Below, piece by piece: positions 44,901 to 56,490 of a DNA stretch of 64,000 nt. Positions within the stretch are counted from its first letter, which is position 1. Each line of letters starts with the position of its first letter. The DNA comes from Bromus sterilis (taxonomy: Eukaryota > Streptophyta > Magnoliopsida > Poales > Poaceae). Where the stretch lies: NCBI GenBank assembly GCA_950022295.1, contig OX465599.1, positions 286,585,501 to 286,649,500 on the forward strand. The letters run 5' to 3'. The translations under genes were made by a program, and so were the position numbers. The notes under the pieces are model-generated. The model was not told the origin of the DNA. It did not search any database and was given only the letters and a program-made list of their open reading frames with translations.

Positions 44901-46016
44901 ACACCCACGAGTCAAACGCGCGCATTGGGGTGTCGCGAGGAGCACGAGGGCGAGCTCTAGCTCAACCATGGCGGCGAGGAGCTCGGTTCTCATGGCGGAT
45001 TTGGCTAGAGGGGCTACGGGGTGCTAGGAGCTTGGGGGAAAAAATCAGAAGCTCACCGCGGATTGAACAGAAGCAACAGCAAGCTCGGGGAGTCTTCAAC
45101 GGCGGCGAATCGACGACGGCGAGCTCGCGGGTCCGGCGAGTTCTCGGTGAAGCTTGCGTCTCGTCTGGCCCGAATTGATGCGTCTCCTGCTGCTAGTCGT
45201 CGAAGTCGAGGACGAGGAGCACGGTGGACTTGCTGGCTTGAGCTCTAGGGCACGGTGGCCACGCGGGGGCTCGACGGCGCTCCGGTGAGGCTTCGGACGG
45301 CGACGGATTCGAGCACGGGAGGAGGAGGAGGAAGCTCTGGAGGGTGGGAATGGACTGCGGAGGCTGCAGGGAGTCTCCAGGTGCGAGAAGAGGCCACGGG
45401 GAGGCCTGGAAGCTCCTTGACGGCGACATGTCGTCCCCAGCTAGCTCGGTGGCATTACACCGAGCAGCTTGGAGGCGCGGGAGGGGGAAGAAGACGCCCC
45501 TGCCCCTGTGGGCCGGCTGGGCTGGGGTGGGCCTGCTTCGCCTGGGCGCCAGGTAAGGTTTTCTGATTTCTTTTCTATTTTTCTTTTCTGACATTTGTTC
45601 TGTTTAGCTAAAATAAATAGCCAAACATTCTATTAAATGCTGAAATTTTTTATGTGGCCTCATAATAATAAAGACCAACCACTTATAAAATTTCAACATT
45701 TTTAAAATTCAAATAATTTGAATCTTAAATCAAATAGGGGTATTTCTTTAATTCCAAGGAACTGTTTGATTATTTGAAAAATCTATGAGCATGGGATGGG
45801 TCCCACATCACTTGATATGTGATCACACTCATTTATAAGACTTTTCAGAAATCTAACATGAATTTTTGGAGAAGATTTTTTATCTGGCCTTTTGAATTAA
45901 TTCATCTCGGGGGTGTTCCTTCTCCCATTTGGATTTTTAAGTTGATTTCCTTTGAAAATTTGACATGATACAAGGTTACTTGATCCTAGCACATTACCTA
46001 ACAAAGGGTTCTGACA
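41977..46016 (-). repeat. 5' LTR of E3 (4,040 bp)
   Basis: It pairs with 31972-35982. The GC-rich section is about 44640-45555, with the donor-like CAG-GTAAGG at 45550-45558 on the + strand. No gene is supported inside. Confidence 0.95.
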
Positions 46017-46021
46017 GGTAG

Positions 46022-47218
46022 CAACGGAAATAGTGGTGGTGAAACAATGATAGTAAAATTGCAAAAGCAAACAACTAGTAACGAGCAGAATTGAAAACAC
46101 TGTAGGCTAGGGAGACGGATGGTTGGGTGCTGCATGGATAAGATACATCATGTATTTAACTTGGGGCAAGGCACACAGAAAAGTAATGATCATCTAGGAA
46201 TAAATCAAACATCAGGCATGTACCCCATGGGTAGTTGTACGTGCTTGCAATAAGAACTTGCACAAGATCTTTCGTCCTACCATCCCGCTACGAACGGGGC
46301 CAAAATGAACTTATGGAGATTAAGGTGCTCATGTCATAGAGCACCGGAACAAAGCATTAACAATCAATGGATACACGGAATCCTCAAACTATAGTTCATC
46401 CCCTTTGGTGTCCCAAGCTTTCACCTTTGGGATCGCCGGTTCCGGACTATAACATGTGCATACAACTCATAGATAGGATCAAGAACACAAATATATTCAT
46501 GCAAACACATAGGGTTCAGATCTGAAATCATGGCACTCGGGCCCAAAGTGACAAGCATTAAGAGCAACAAGTTGAAGCAAAGATGATAAACAACAACATA
46601 GATGATAGGCAACATGCCCCCAACAATCTGATAAACTATTACATGATCTAGCTCATCCAATCCCTACCATCCACTTTGCCTACAACAGGGAATTACTCAC
46701 ACATGGTTGGAGAAGTCATGGAGGGAGGATGGAGTGGTGATGATGATGACGATGGCGATGATCTCCCCTCACCGGAGGCCAAAACAGCCTCCAGATTAGC
46801 CCTCCGGGAGGAACAGAGGGTGGTGGAGGCTTTGCGACGAGAATTGGGAAAGTGACTTCTGTTTCGGGGTTTCTCCGTCACGGGAATAAATAGGGGTCCT
46901 GGTAGGGCACCAGAGGAGGTGGGAGCCCCCCAGGCGGCCTCCCAGCGCTGCCAGGGGTGGAGCCGCGCCAGCAGGGCGCTGGGGCCCCTCTGGCCCCACT
47001 TCTGGCACAATGGTCTTCCGGGTGTGTGGATTTTCTGTGATTTTTTCTGGAATTTTCTGAGACACCTAAAACTCCATTTTCCTGCACATAATAAATCCAT
47101 ACAGACAGCTCTGCTGAAAACATCGTTAGTCCGGGTTAGTTTCGTCCAAATCATGCAAGAATGAAGGCAAAACAATAGCAAAAGTGTTTGGAAAAGTAGA
47201 TACGTTTGAGAGGTATCA
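46022..47218 (-). repeat. 3' LTR of E4, second piece
   Basis: It continues 31781-31971 after E3 and matches 53945-55155. It contains a GAT-rich microsatellite (about 46735-46763) and a GC-rich hairpin region near 46925-46990. The terminal inverted repeat has one change (GAGGTATCA instead of GACGTATCA). Confidence 0.92.
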
Positions 47219-47230
47219 ACTCCCCCAAGC
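47219..47230 (-). other. Polypurine tract of E4
   Basis: GCTTGGGGGAGT on the minus strand directly precedes the 3' LTR. Confidence 0.8.
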
Positions 47231-49052
47231 TTAGCATATTGCTTGTCCTCAAGAAATTCAGTTCAACGAACTGAACGTGACAAAGAAAACTTTGACAAAC
47301 TCTTTTCTTCATTAAATGTATATAAGCATGTACTATGAAAAGAGTCCAGAAGGTATTGAAACAATGCTATAAGGACAATGCACGAAGCAATCCTTCTTTC
47401 ATGTGATCAATCAGAAACAACTAAAAGTAAATAATATGCTACTGAAAATCAAGACAAAATTACAATGCACAAAGCTTGAACATACTAGAGTGGTATCTCA
47501 CTAGCCTCCATGAGTGAAGCAAAACATAAATGCAGAAACTCCTCCGGAGTTTTAAAGGAGACTAGAACTAAGAACTTCAGAATAAGTAATACCACAATCA
47601 TGGATAAGACAATGTAGTACTTTGGGACAATGCACATTACACTCAGAATGACAATTATGCTCTCCTAGTTGGTGCTTTGAAGAAAGAAGGTGGAGACTCT
47701 CGAACCGTGGAGTTTGATGGCAAGGTTGAAAACCCGTGGCTGGAAGCAAAGACTAAACATGTACCAGAGCTCTTGGTTTTGAAAAACTGAGATAAAAAGT
47801 TTTTGGGAGGTGCATGATTCGTCAACGAATTCTAGTAGACAACCCAATCACCTCTTACACTAGACATGTTTCGAGGAACGGCTCCCAAGATGGGGACGAT
47901 CACATCCCCTTGATCTCCTTTGTTTATCACTACCAAAGTTTTCTGATTTCTCATAAATAAAGCATAAAGGAGGGTTTGTTGGTTGTGATTATCTTTTGTG
48001 AGCAGGGCGCACTCATGCCAGTTCCTCCTCGTATTAGGGGTTTGCAGATTAGACATGCAATCCCGGGATAAAACATGTCTAGCATAAGAAAGTCATGAAT
48101 TACCTACTACTTCCTCATGAGCTAAAAAAGAGGCACAACACGGGGGTATTTTTGAATAATTTCGAGATGGTACAAGAAAGTCTTTGTTAGGATGGCCGGT
48201 AAATACCACATAGGAAGGTATGGTGGACTCATATGGAAAAACTGGTTTCAAGGATTTTGGATGCACAAGCAGAATTCCGCTTAGTGCGAGCGAAGGCTAG
48301 CAAAAGACTGGGAAGCGACCAAGTAGAGAGCAATAACAGTCATAATCATGCAGAGCGATAAAGTAACATTGAATTGGGCATGAAAATGATATAACTATTC
48401 TGAAATTCAAATATCATCAAGGCATAGCAGACTTTTTAGTCTTAAACATGTGTAAACATGTGCCAAGTCAATCCAAGAATTCTCCAAAGGGAAATACCAC
48501 TTGAAGATGCCAAACCATGAACAATGCAATGCATGTAAATCATTTCAACAACACATTATGTACTCTAGCTATTTGAGATTAGCCACAAGGAAAGCATGAA
48601 CACTGGGAAAGCATTGTAAACATAGCACTATGTCGCTACAGGTTGGTCTCTAGATCATAAGTACAGGCTTATGTACTAAAGTAGAAACAAGAAGAGTTCA
48701 TACCGGTTTTCCTTGTTGCTTCCCTTCCGTCGATCTTCGTCATAACTGCCTTATCACTTGCACGACCGAACGTGGGAAATATATAATCAAATGCCATCAC
48801 GGACTCAAGCTGAACTCTGCAACAAAGCAAACTAAAGAGAGAAAAGAAATATTTTTGGATTTTTCAAAGATTTAGCGAAAGAAAAAGAAAAGAGAAATCT
48901 TTTTGTTGTTTTGCAAAATAAAAGAACAAAGAAGAACAGGCAAAAACTTCGAAAAGATCAAAGCGAACAAAATAAAAACGGATAATACAATGGAAAGGTG
49001 AGAAGGGAACGTACTCCCCCAAGCTTAGGATTTTGGCCAAAGTCGGTAGCAG
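47231..49052 (-). other. Non-coding 3' internal region of E4
   Basis: About 1.8 kb of AT-rich sequence lies between the third ORF and the polypurine tract. The short frames here (47552-47749, 47665-47847, 47832-48056) show no similarity I recognise. A second polypurine-like stretch, CCCCCAAGCTTAGG on the + strand, lies at 49016-49029. Confidence 0.6.
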
Positions 49053-50165
49053 CTACTTCCCCCAGGAGCCTCCTGCTCCGGGGTAATGGTAAGTCCAGGA
49101 TTCGTATGAGCCCTCCGGTGCGTACACCGAAGTCCTCGGGTCCTCCCATGAGGAAGGCCCTGCGCTCCAAGCAGAAGAAGAACCCTCACCATGCTCGGTG
49201 AAGGCCTCTCCCTGGAAAGGTGGGAATTCACCATGCTCCTCCTCATCGGGCACAACCCCCTCCATGGGGTTATGCGGCTGGTAATGAGCCATGAACTCAT
49301 CGAACTGAATCTCGTTGAAGGACCATCCGTTCCTGTGAGTGTTATCAAACAAAAGTGGTGCAGGTAGACGGATCTCACGAGTAATGGTCCTTTCAAACCT
49401 CAAAATATAATCAAGGTTACCAAACTGGGAAGTCATGGTAACAAACTTATGCCTCTTCATAGCCGCAAGATCGAGACTTGTGTATGAAATGGGAACATCA
49501 TCAGGATGCGGGGTGCGCTCAAGAGACTCAAGGATAAGTGTGGCGTAAATGCCACCATATAAATCGCCTTTGTTACTATTCGTAACAAGGCGCCGAGCAA
49601 TTAAGACACCCACATTATAATCATTCTTATCAGAGAGGGCATTCGCATAAATAGTGAAATCTGGTGCAGAACCACTGCTCGTGTTGTCACAAGCTAACAC
49701 CCCTCTAGCAACAAAATACGCAAAATAGCTGAGGTGTGGAAATAGAATGCTGGAAATCTTCGTACGCCGAATGTCGGTCTCCTCCTGGCAACAAAGGGAC
49801 TTGAAGAGGGTTCTCAACTCGGAAGGCTGTTTGGTCATCTTCGTTGTCTGACCAACGTTCGACACACCTATTATATCACAAAACTGTGCCAAAGACATGG
49901 TTATGAGATCATTATAAAGTTTGAACTCGACGGTTCCAGCATCATGGTTATGACGAAAACTGTTAACAAAGCAGGAGGTGAGATTCTTATACTGTACCAC
50001 ATGGCATAATGCTAGCCGTGTCAAACCTGCATTGGCACAAAGGCCATAAAATTCCACCTTAATTCCTATAGTTGTAAGAAAATCATCGCACGGATACATC
50101 ATTGCGCATGTTGGACATGTGTCTTCCAACAACTCCAGGGGCACATGATCTTCATTGTAGCTCAC
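49053..50165 (-). CDS. Third ORF of E4, unknown function
   Basis: It encodes 370 or more residues with no stop. The listed start is a GTG. The frame is open further upstream, to about 50265, where TTTCAG forms a possible splice acceptor, so the true N-terminus probably lies there and the mRNA may be spliced. The protein has a cysteine pair CPTC near the N-terminus, a compact middle (CHVVQYKNLTSCFVNSF, FCDIIGVSNVG, HLSYFAYFVARGVLA, KGDLYGGIYATLILE) and a low-complexity, glycine- and serine-rich C-terminus. There is no signal peptide or clear membrane helix, so an envelope role is not supported. It resembles, from memory, an ORF seen in Triticeae Athila-like elements. No role can be assigned. 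Confidence 0.7.
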   Translation of the reverse strand: MSYNEDHVPLELLEDTCPTCAMMYPCDDFLTTIGIKVEFYGLCANAGLTRLALCHVVQYKNLTSCFVNSFRHNHDAGTVEFKLYNDLITMSLAQFCDIIGVSNVGQTTKMTKQPSELRTLFKSLCCQEETDIRRTKISSILFPHLSYFAYFVARGVLACDNTSSGSAPDFTIYANALSDKNDYNVGVLIARRLVTNSNKGDLYGGIYATLILESLERTPHPDDVPISYTSLDLAAMKRHKFVTMTSQFGNLDYILRFERTITREIRLPAPLLFDNTHRNGWSFNEIQFDEFMAHYQPHNPMEGVVPDEEEHGEFPPFQGEAFTEHGEGSSSAWSAGPSSWEDPRTSVYAPEGSYESWTYHYPGAGGSWGK

Positions 50166-51096
50166 TCTAACTGTTGAGGGTGAAGCTGCAGCTCTAGTAA
50201 CTCGATCGGAGCGCTCGGACTTCTTCTTCCCATGCCACCCCTATGCTTTTCCTAGCCAACCATTTCTGAAATTTTTTACAATTCACAAAAACAAGGATTT
50301 AAACAAAGTGAGTTGAGGAAAACTACTCTACTCACTTACCTAAGGCATAAACTTGCATCAAAACTTGGAAAATAAATTTCTACACATACTTACAAGCTCA
50401 TATGAATAGCACCAAGAGCTACTAAATACTCACTAATGAAGCCACCAATCAAATATCTAATTGGAGGGGTGGAGGAGTTACATACTAGGGAGTATTTGCC
50501 CAAAATCTCAGCTTGAATGATGGGATGAAGAGAGAGATCAAAAATCGCCTCCAAGAACAGCAAGAACGCAAGAACAAGTGCATAACTCGTGTTTTTGGAG
50601 AGAGAGAGAGAGGGGGGAGAAGAAATACCTGCAGGTGGGGCCTATTGGCCCCAGGCGCCCTGTGGGCGCGGCCAGGGGGCAGGCCGCGCCAGCTGGCCGC
50701 CTGGGCCACTGGTGCCCCCCTGGTCAGCCCCAGGTGCCTATGGGGTCACTCCCGGCATGGAAATTTTTATTTTTATTTTTCTTGAATTTTCTGACAACTT
50801 CACTGTTGAAAAAATTGCGGAGTTCAAAAAGCTGCAAAAATTTCTGAAAACTTGGAGCAGTGATTAGAGTTGTGAAGCTTCAAAAACATATAAACTTGGT
50901 ACAACAAGAAAGATAAAGCTAAAATAAATGCAAACATAACAACTTCTACTTTTTACTTATATAAAACTCATTTAATAGGAAGGTTGATCAAGTCCTACCA
51001 CTAAACTAGCAATACATAGAGTAAAAAGTTTCACTTACTATGAAGCATTCATGGTACCTTCACTTTAATGGATATTGTCCCCACCATCATGGTTTT
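50166..51096 (-). other. Non-coding gap where RT to integrase would be expected in E4
   Basis: In an autonomous element more than 2.5 kb of RT, RNase H and integrase would follow the protease. Here there are about 930 bp with none of their motifs. A GC-rich part (50625-50760) next to a TTGAATTTTCTGAC stretch looks like the GC-rich promoter part of the LTRs. A GA microsatellite lies at about 50598-50613. It may be a recombination scar containing LTR-derived sequence (inference). Confidence 0.55.
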
Positions 51097-53667
51097 TTAT
51101 TTGTGGTGCACATGTAGAGGACAATCCCACTCACCAATCTTCACGGTCTCGATATGCTCTATAGAGTTGAGGCCATGCCTTTTGTCAGGCTTCTTCGGAA
51201 AATACACCGTGTGTTCTTTATCATTCACATTAAAAGTAACCTTTCCTTTATTGCAATCAATAATAGCACCTACAGTGTTAAGAAAAGGTCTACCAATAAT
51301 AATAGACATGCTCCCATCTTCGGGCATGTCAAGCACGACAAAATCAGTAAGGATCAAACAATTAGCAACTTCAACGGGAACATCCCCACAAATACCTATG
51401 GGAACGGCTGTTGACTTGTCAGCCTTCTGAAGAGAGATATCTGTAGGGATTAGTTTTTCTAAACAAAGCCTCTTGTAAAGAGATAAAGGCATAACACTCA
51501 CTCCTGCTCCAAGATCACATAGAGAAGTCTTAACATAATTATTGTTTATGGAGCAAGGAATGGTGGGTATACCTGGATCACCAAGATTCTCAGGAATCTT
51601 GCCACTAAAAGAGTAGTTAGCAAGCATAGTAGATATTGCTTCATTAGGTACTTTTCTTTTATTGGTAACAATATCTTTCATATATCTCGAATAGGGAAGT
51701 AACTTAATAGCATCAGTCAAAGGAATTTGAAGAAAAAGAGGTTTCATCCACTCACAAAACTTATTGTAATGCTCTTCTTCTTTAGTTTTGAGAGACTTAC
51801 CTGGAAAGGGCATGGGTTTTTGTACACATGGTTCTCTTTCCTTCCCATGCCTTCTTGCGATAAAGTCTTCTCTAGTGTATTTGTTGCGCTTATCGGGTGC
51901 TTCTTCTTCTCGAACTTCGGGTGGATCATTCTTTTCACCATCCTTTTCAGGCTCAGCACCGTCTTCAGTCTCAGCATCGGAGGTAGATATACTATTTGGA
52001 TCATTGGAATTGTTAGCTTCTTTGTGCTTCTTCTTCTTCTACAGAGAACCAACAATTTCTTCTTCCTGCATTTGAGAATCTTGCTCTATCCTCTTCGGAT
52101 GCCCCTCCGGATAGAGAGGATCTTGAGTGCTAGTTCCTCCTCGGGTTTTAATCCCGAAGGCCTGTATATCTTGTTTGGCATTGTTAGCAAGAAAATCTTT
52201 TTGCACATTAGAAATTTGTTCAAGCTGAGTTTGAACCATATGAAAATTCTTCACAAGACATTTAACATCATTAACTGTTCTACCTAGAACATCCAGCAAA
52301 CTTTTGATAGCAAGGGAATTTTCATGCAACTGACTTTGTATCCTCTCATTAAAGTGACTCTGCTTCATAATGAAATTATCAAGCTCATCTAAACATTGAT
52401 CAGGAGGCTTACCATGAGGGATGTCACTTGCATTGAAATCTAAAAGAGAGTGTACCTCTACCTTTGGAGGGTGAGTGGTAGGCTCACCCAACTTCTCAAT
52501 AGGGGGTAGATTCTTCACGTCTTCAGTTTTAATACGCTTCTTCGCTTCTTGCATATCTTCGGGGCTTAGGACGAGAATGCCCCTCTTTTTTGGTGGTGGA
52601 GGTGGTTCAGGGACGGACCAATCTTCGTGGTTCTTGGCAATCTTGCCCATTAATTCTTCTGCATCGTCCGGTGTTGTTTTCCTGAAAACACAACCAGCAC
52701 AACTGTCCAAATAGGATCTGAATTCATCAGTTAGAACAGCATAGAATATATCAATTAATTCATTCTTAGGGACTCCATGTCCCGGTCTAGATTGGATCAG
52801 ACTGCAATACCTCCCCCAAGCTTTAGGGAGGTGCTCACCCTGCAACTGTTTAAAGTTATAAAAAATTTGTAAAGCATCATGTTGCATATAAGCAGGAAAG
52901 TACTTATCATCGAAAGAGTGAGCCAAGTCTTGAGGACTCTTAATGGAACCATATGGTAGTGCATCATACCATGCTTTAGCACCTTCCTTTAAAGAGAAAG
53001 GAAGAAGCTTAGTAACATACAATTTTCGTATCTTTTCATCCATAGTAAACAGGCCACCCAACTCGGTGAGTTTGGTCAGGTGTGCGATAGCATCATCATT
53101 TTCTCTGCCATAAAAGGGGTCAGCTTCAACCATAGATATAAGTGAAAGATCAATAGAGAAATTATAATCAGGATCATTGATGCATATAGGAGATGTAGCA
53201 AAAGTTGGATCAGGAGAAAATTTGTTCTTCAAGGAGTGTTTTTCGAGAAGCTTCTTAATAGCATCAGGGTCAGAGTCGACAAACTCTATTAGATCCCTGC
53301 ATAAATCATCATCAATTATAATATAATCATCATCAAGGAGTCTCTCCTTGAGTTTACTCAAATCAGGATAATCGTAAGTTCCATCAAAAGGGTAGCAAGC
53401 ATATGGAATTTCAATTCCAGATTTTTTTGCAGCAGCAATCTGTTTCTGAAGAGCGTGACCAAGTGAACCAATATCATCAACAATAGTAGAAGCATCATCA
53501 AAAGTATCGGACATAGTAACACATTCAGTAGAAGCATCATGTAGTGGAGGTGAAGCAAACTTACTCATAACAGAAGGTGAATCAAGTGTAGCACTAGTGT
53601 TCAGAACAGTACCTTTTCTTGTACGGGATGGTAAGATCGGGACCTTGGGGTCTTCTTTCTTACCCAT
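51097..53667 (-). pseudogene. Gag-protease frame of E4 with one in-frame stop
   Basis: The Gag part (52039-53667, 542 codons) has a typical retrotransposon Gag core (LPFSLKEGAKAWYDALP, FDDKYFPAYMQ, LIQSRPGHGVP) and a proline-rich stretch (PEPPPPPKKRG). A TAG at 52039-52041 interrupts it. The same frame then continues open through a charged lysine/glutamate-rich linker into an aspartic protease of the retropepsin type (catalytic DLGAGVSVMP, then IIIGRPFL), ending at 51097 with TGA or equivalent. So Gag and protease are one frame with a single stop codon. The stop could be a CAG-to-TAG mutation or, less likely, a read-through site. No CCHC knuckle is visible. Confidence 0.88.
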
Positions 53668-53724
53668 AGTAGATAAATTGTAGCAGGTAAAATACTTCAG
53701 GTAGACTTGTAAATAAAGCTATGC

Positions 53725-53742
53725 TCCCCGGCAACGGCGCCA
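53725..53742 (-). other. Primer binding site, tRNA-Asp type (E4)
   Basis: The minus strand reads TGGCGCCGTTGCCGGGGA, complementary to the 3' end of plant tRNA-Asp (established knowledge). It is separated from the LTR by 11 bases. Confidence 0.9.
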
Positions 53743-53753
53743 GAAAACAGGCT

Positions 53754-55155
53754 TGATAACCCAGAACTGCAGGGGATCGAGATAGTCTTCGCGGGTAAGA
53801 ATAACCCAATTTATAGATTCGACTCAAGGGGGGCCAAAGAATACCCACAAGATTTTACAGTGTAGTTGTCAATTCCACCAAACCTAAGATACACTTACTT
53901 GCAACAAGATATTAATAATAACTGTGATATGGAAGTGATGGTAGCAACGGAAATAGTGGTGGTGAAACAGCGATAGTAAAATAGCAAAAGAAAACAACTA
54001 GTAACTAGCATAATTGAAAACACTGTAGGCAAGGGAGACGGATGGTTGGGTGCTGCATCGATAAGATACATCATGTATTTAACTTGGGGCAAGGCACACA
54101 GAAAAGCAATGATCATCTAGGCATAAATCAAACATCAGGCATGTACCCCATGGGTAGTTGTACGTGCTTGCAATAAGAACTTGCACAACAACTTTTGTCC
54201 TACCATCCCGCTACGAACGGGGCCAAAAGGAACTTATGGAGATTAAGGTGCTCCTGTCAAAGAGCACCGGAACAAAGCATTAACAATCAATGGATACACG
54301 GAATCCTCAAACTATAGTCGATCCCCTTTGGTGTCCCAAGCTATCACCTTTGGGATCGCCGATTCCGGACTATAACAGGTGCATACAACTCATAGATAGG
54401 ATCAAGAACACAAATATATTCATGCAAACACATAGGGTTCAGATCTGAAATCATGGCATTCGGGCCCAAAGTGACAAGCATTAAGAGCAACAAGTTGAAG
54501 AAAAGATGATAAACAACAATCTAGATGATAGGCAACATGCCCCCAACAATCTGATAAACTATTACATGATCTAGCTCATCCAATCCCTACCATCCCCTTT
54601 GCCTACAGCAGGGAATTACTCACACATGGATGGAGAAGTCATGGAGGGAGGATGGAGTGGTGATGATGATGATGATGGCGATGATCTCCCCTCACCGGAG
54701 GCCAAAACAGCCTCCAGATTAGCCCTCCCGGAGAAGAACGGAGGGTTGCGGCGGCTCCGCGACGAGAATTAGGAAAACGACTTCTGTTTCGGGGTTTTTC
54801 TGTCACGGGAATAAATAGGGGTCCTGGTAGGGCACTAGAGGAGGTGGGAGCCCCCCCAGGCGGCCTCCCGGCGCGGCCAGGGGTGGGGCCGCGCCAGCAG
54901 GGCGCCTGGGGCCCTCTGGCCCTCCTCTAGCCCCACTTCTGGCACAATGGTCCTTCGGGTGCGTGGATTTTCTGTGATTTTTACTGGAATTTTCTGAGAC
55001 ACCTAAAAATCCATTTTCCTGCACACAATAAAACCATACAGACAGCTCTGCTGAAAACATCGTTAGTCCGGGCTAGTTTCGTCCAAATCATGCAAGAATG
55101 AGGGCAAAACAATAGCAAAAGTGTTTGGAAAAGTAGATACGTTTGAGACGTATCA
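53754..55155 (-). repeat. 5' LTR of E4 (1,402 bp)
   Basis: It runs from TGATAACCC to ACGTATCA on the + strand and is intact. It contains a GAT microsatellite (about 54658-54684) and a GC-rich inverted region near 54870-54900. Confidence 0.93.
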
Positions 55156-55160
55156 GGGGG

Positions 55161-55974
55161 CACACTACTATTCCTTTTGAGAGATCGACACTCATACTCC
55201 CTCTTATATCTTGTACTCCATATAGATTGTCATACATGCATATAGCTATGTGGGGACCTGCACACTATAGAACTTGGATTGTATATTCCAATGATGAGCC
55301 TCCTCAAATGAGTTCTATGTCTTCTTGAGAAAGCAAGTTGGATGCACCCCCTCTAGTTCCATTGGAGAGCTTACCTTAGCTCATATGTGCATGGCAATCC
55401 CTACTCCTCACATCATATCTATGATTTGGCTTTCTCTCGCCTATGACTGCCCTCATTGATGTGATACTTTCACACCCTTTTTGTCTTCCTCCATCATTTT
55501 TCTCTCTTTTCCATCCGTCAACTTTCTTGGTTACGCTCATCCATTGCATGAGTGCTCAAAAAGTTGAAAGGGAGTGGATCAGTTTGACTTGTACCTGGCT
55601 AGTGGCTTGGGGTGAGTCAAGATAAGATTCCCAAGAAGACCAAGTGTGAAACTTTAGTAGATTGAGTTCTCAACAAAAAATACTATGTTTTTACTCTCTC
55701 GTATTCCCATCTCCCACTTCTTGCACGCAAACACCATTTGGAGACATTCGAGTCACGGACAGCGAGAGCTCTTGCACCTTTATGCCCTTATGTTGCTTAT
55801 TTCAATGCTAATATAGACTCTTGCTTGTTATGACTTGAATTAAATTAAATGCCTTGATTGCTTTACTTAAAAGTTATTTTATGGTTGGTAGCATGTCACC
55901 ACAGAAATTATGCTTGTTATCATTTACCTACTTGAGGGCGAGAAGGAATTAAGCTTGGGGATGTTGATACGTCC
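55161..55974 (+). mobile_element. E0b internal region, second part
   Basis: It resumes E0b after E4. 55161 onward (CACACTACTATTCC) aligns with 61232 onward in E6, and it ends with the polypurine stretch AAGCTTGGGGATGT. No coding sequence is seen. Confidence 0.8.
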
Positions 55975-56490
55975 CAAATGTATCTATAATTTCTTCTTGC
56001 TCCATGCATGTTTGTGTGATATTGCTATGGTTTTGATACACTTTCATACACTTTTGATCATATTTGGACTAACCTATTAACTCAGTGCACCACAGTTCCA
56101 GTTTCTGTTTTTTGCTGTCTTTTTATTTCAGGTTTTTTCCATTACTTAAAATGCCAGAAAAATTCCGAGAAAATTATATAAAAAAATCAGCGACCAGGAA
56201 GTTTCCAAACGCCCGAAGGGGGGGCCAAAGGGGCCCCACCAGGTGTCCAGGCGGCCAAGGGGCGCGACCTAGGGTGGGGCCGCACCGGGAGGCCGCCTGG
56301 ACTCCCTAGTGTCCCCATGGCTGCCCCCTTCGCCTATATTTACCTCTCGTTCTGAAACCCATGAGGACAGAACCCTTTTTTACGATCTCCCCTCTGTTCC
56401 ACCGTCGCCGCGCTTCCAAGATCGGGGCTGCCAGGAGAACCCGTCCCGGCACCCTGTCGGAGGGAGGATTGACCTCCGGGAGCTTCTCCA
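55975..56490 (+). repeat. 3' LTR of E0b, first 516 bp
   Basis: It starts TGATACGTCC and is cut at CTTCTCCA by the start of E6. The remainder is not found cleanly on the other side of E6. Confidence 0.85.

Larger units (their letters stand above)
31972..46016 (-). mobile_element. E3: complete 14,045-bp chromovirus (Ty3/gypsy)
   Basis: This is the only structurally complete copy in the window. It has LTRs of 4,011 and 4,040 bp, a primer site, a leader, intact ORF0, one Gag-Pol frame, and flanking GGTAG duplications. The + strand ends are TGTCGGGACC and GGTTCTGACA. Pol runs right to left, so the right LTR is the 5' LTR. The LTRs differ by only a few percent by eye. Two stop codons in gag-pol make it non-autonomous today. 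Confidence 0.96.
31781..55155 (-). mobile_element. E4: Athila-like LTR element without RT or integrase, split by E3
   Basis: The LTR on the minus strand starts TGATACGTCTC and ends GGGTTATCA. The primer site at 53725-53742 matches tRNA-Asp. Without E3 and its duplicated target the element is about 9.3 kb. On the minus strand the order is gag, protease, a gap of 0.9 kb, a third ORF of unknown function, then about 1.8 kb of non-coding DNA. No RT, RNase H or integrase is present, so it would need a partner element. Gag and protease style (DLGAG) and the tRNA-Asp primer fit the Athila lineage (inference). Confidence 0.9.

Noticed and set aside
46735..46763. GAT repeat as a regulatory array or CRISPR-like repeat
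   Set aside because: It is a simple microsatellite inside the E4 LTR, repeated at 54658-54684 in the other LTR, with no spacer structure.
49053..50165. Third ORF of E4 as an envelope gene
   Set aside because: No signal peptide, no convincing membrane helix and no glycoprotein features were visible, so only unknown function is reported.
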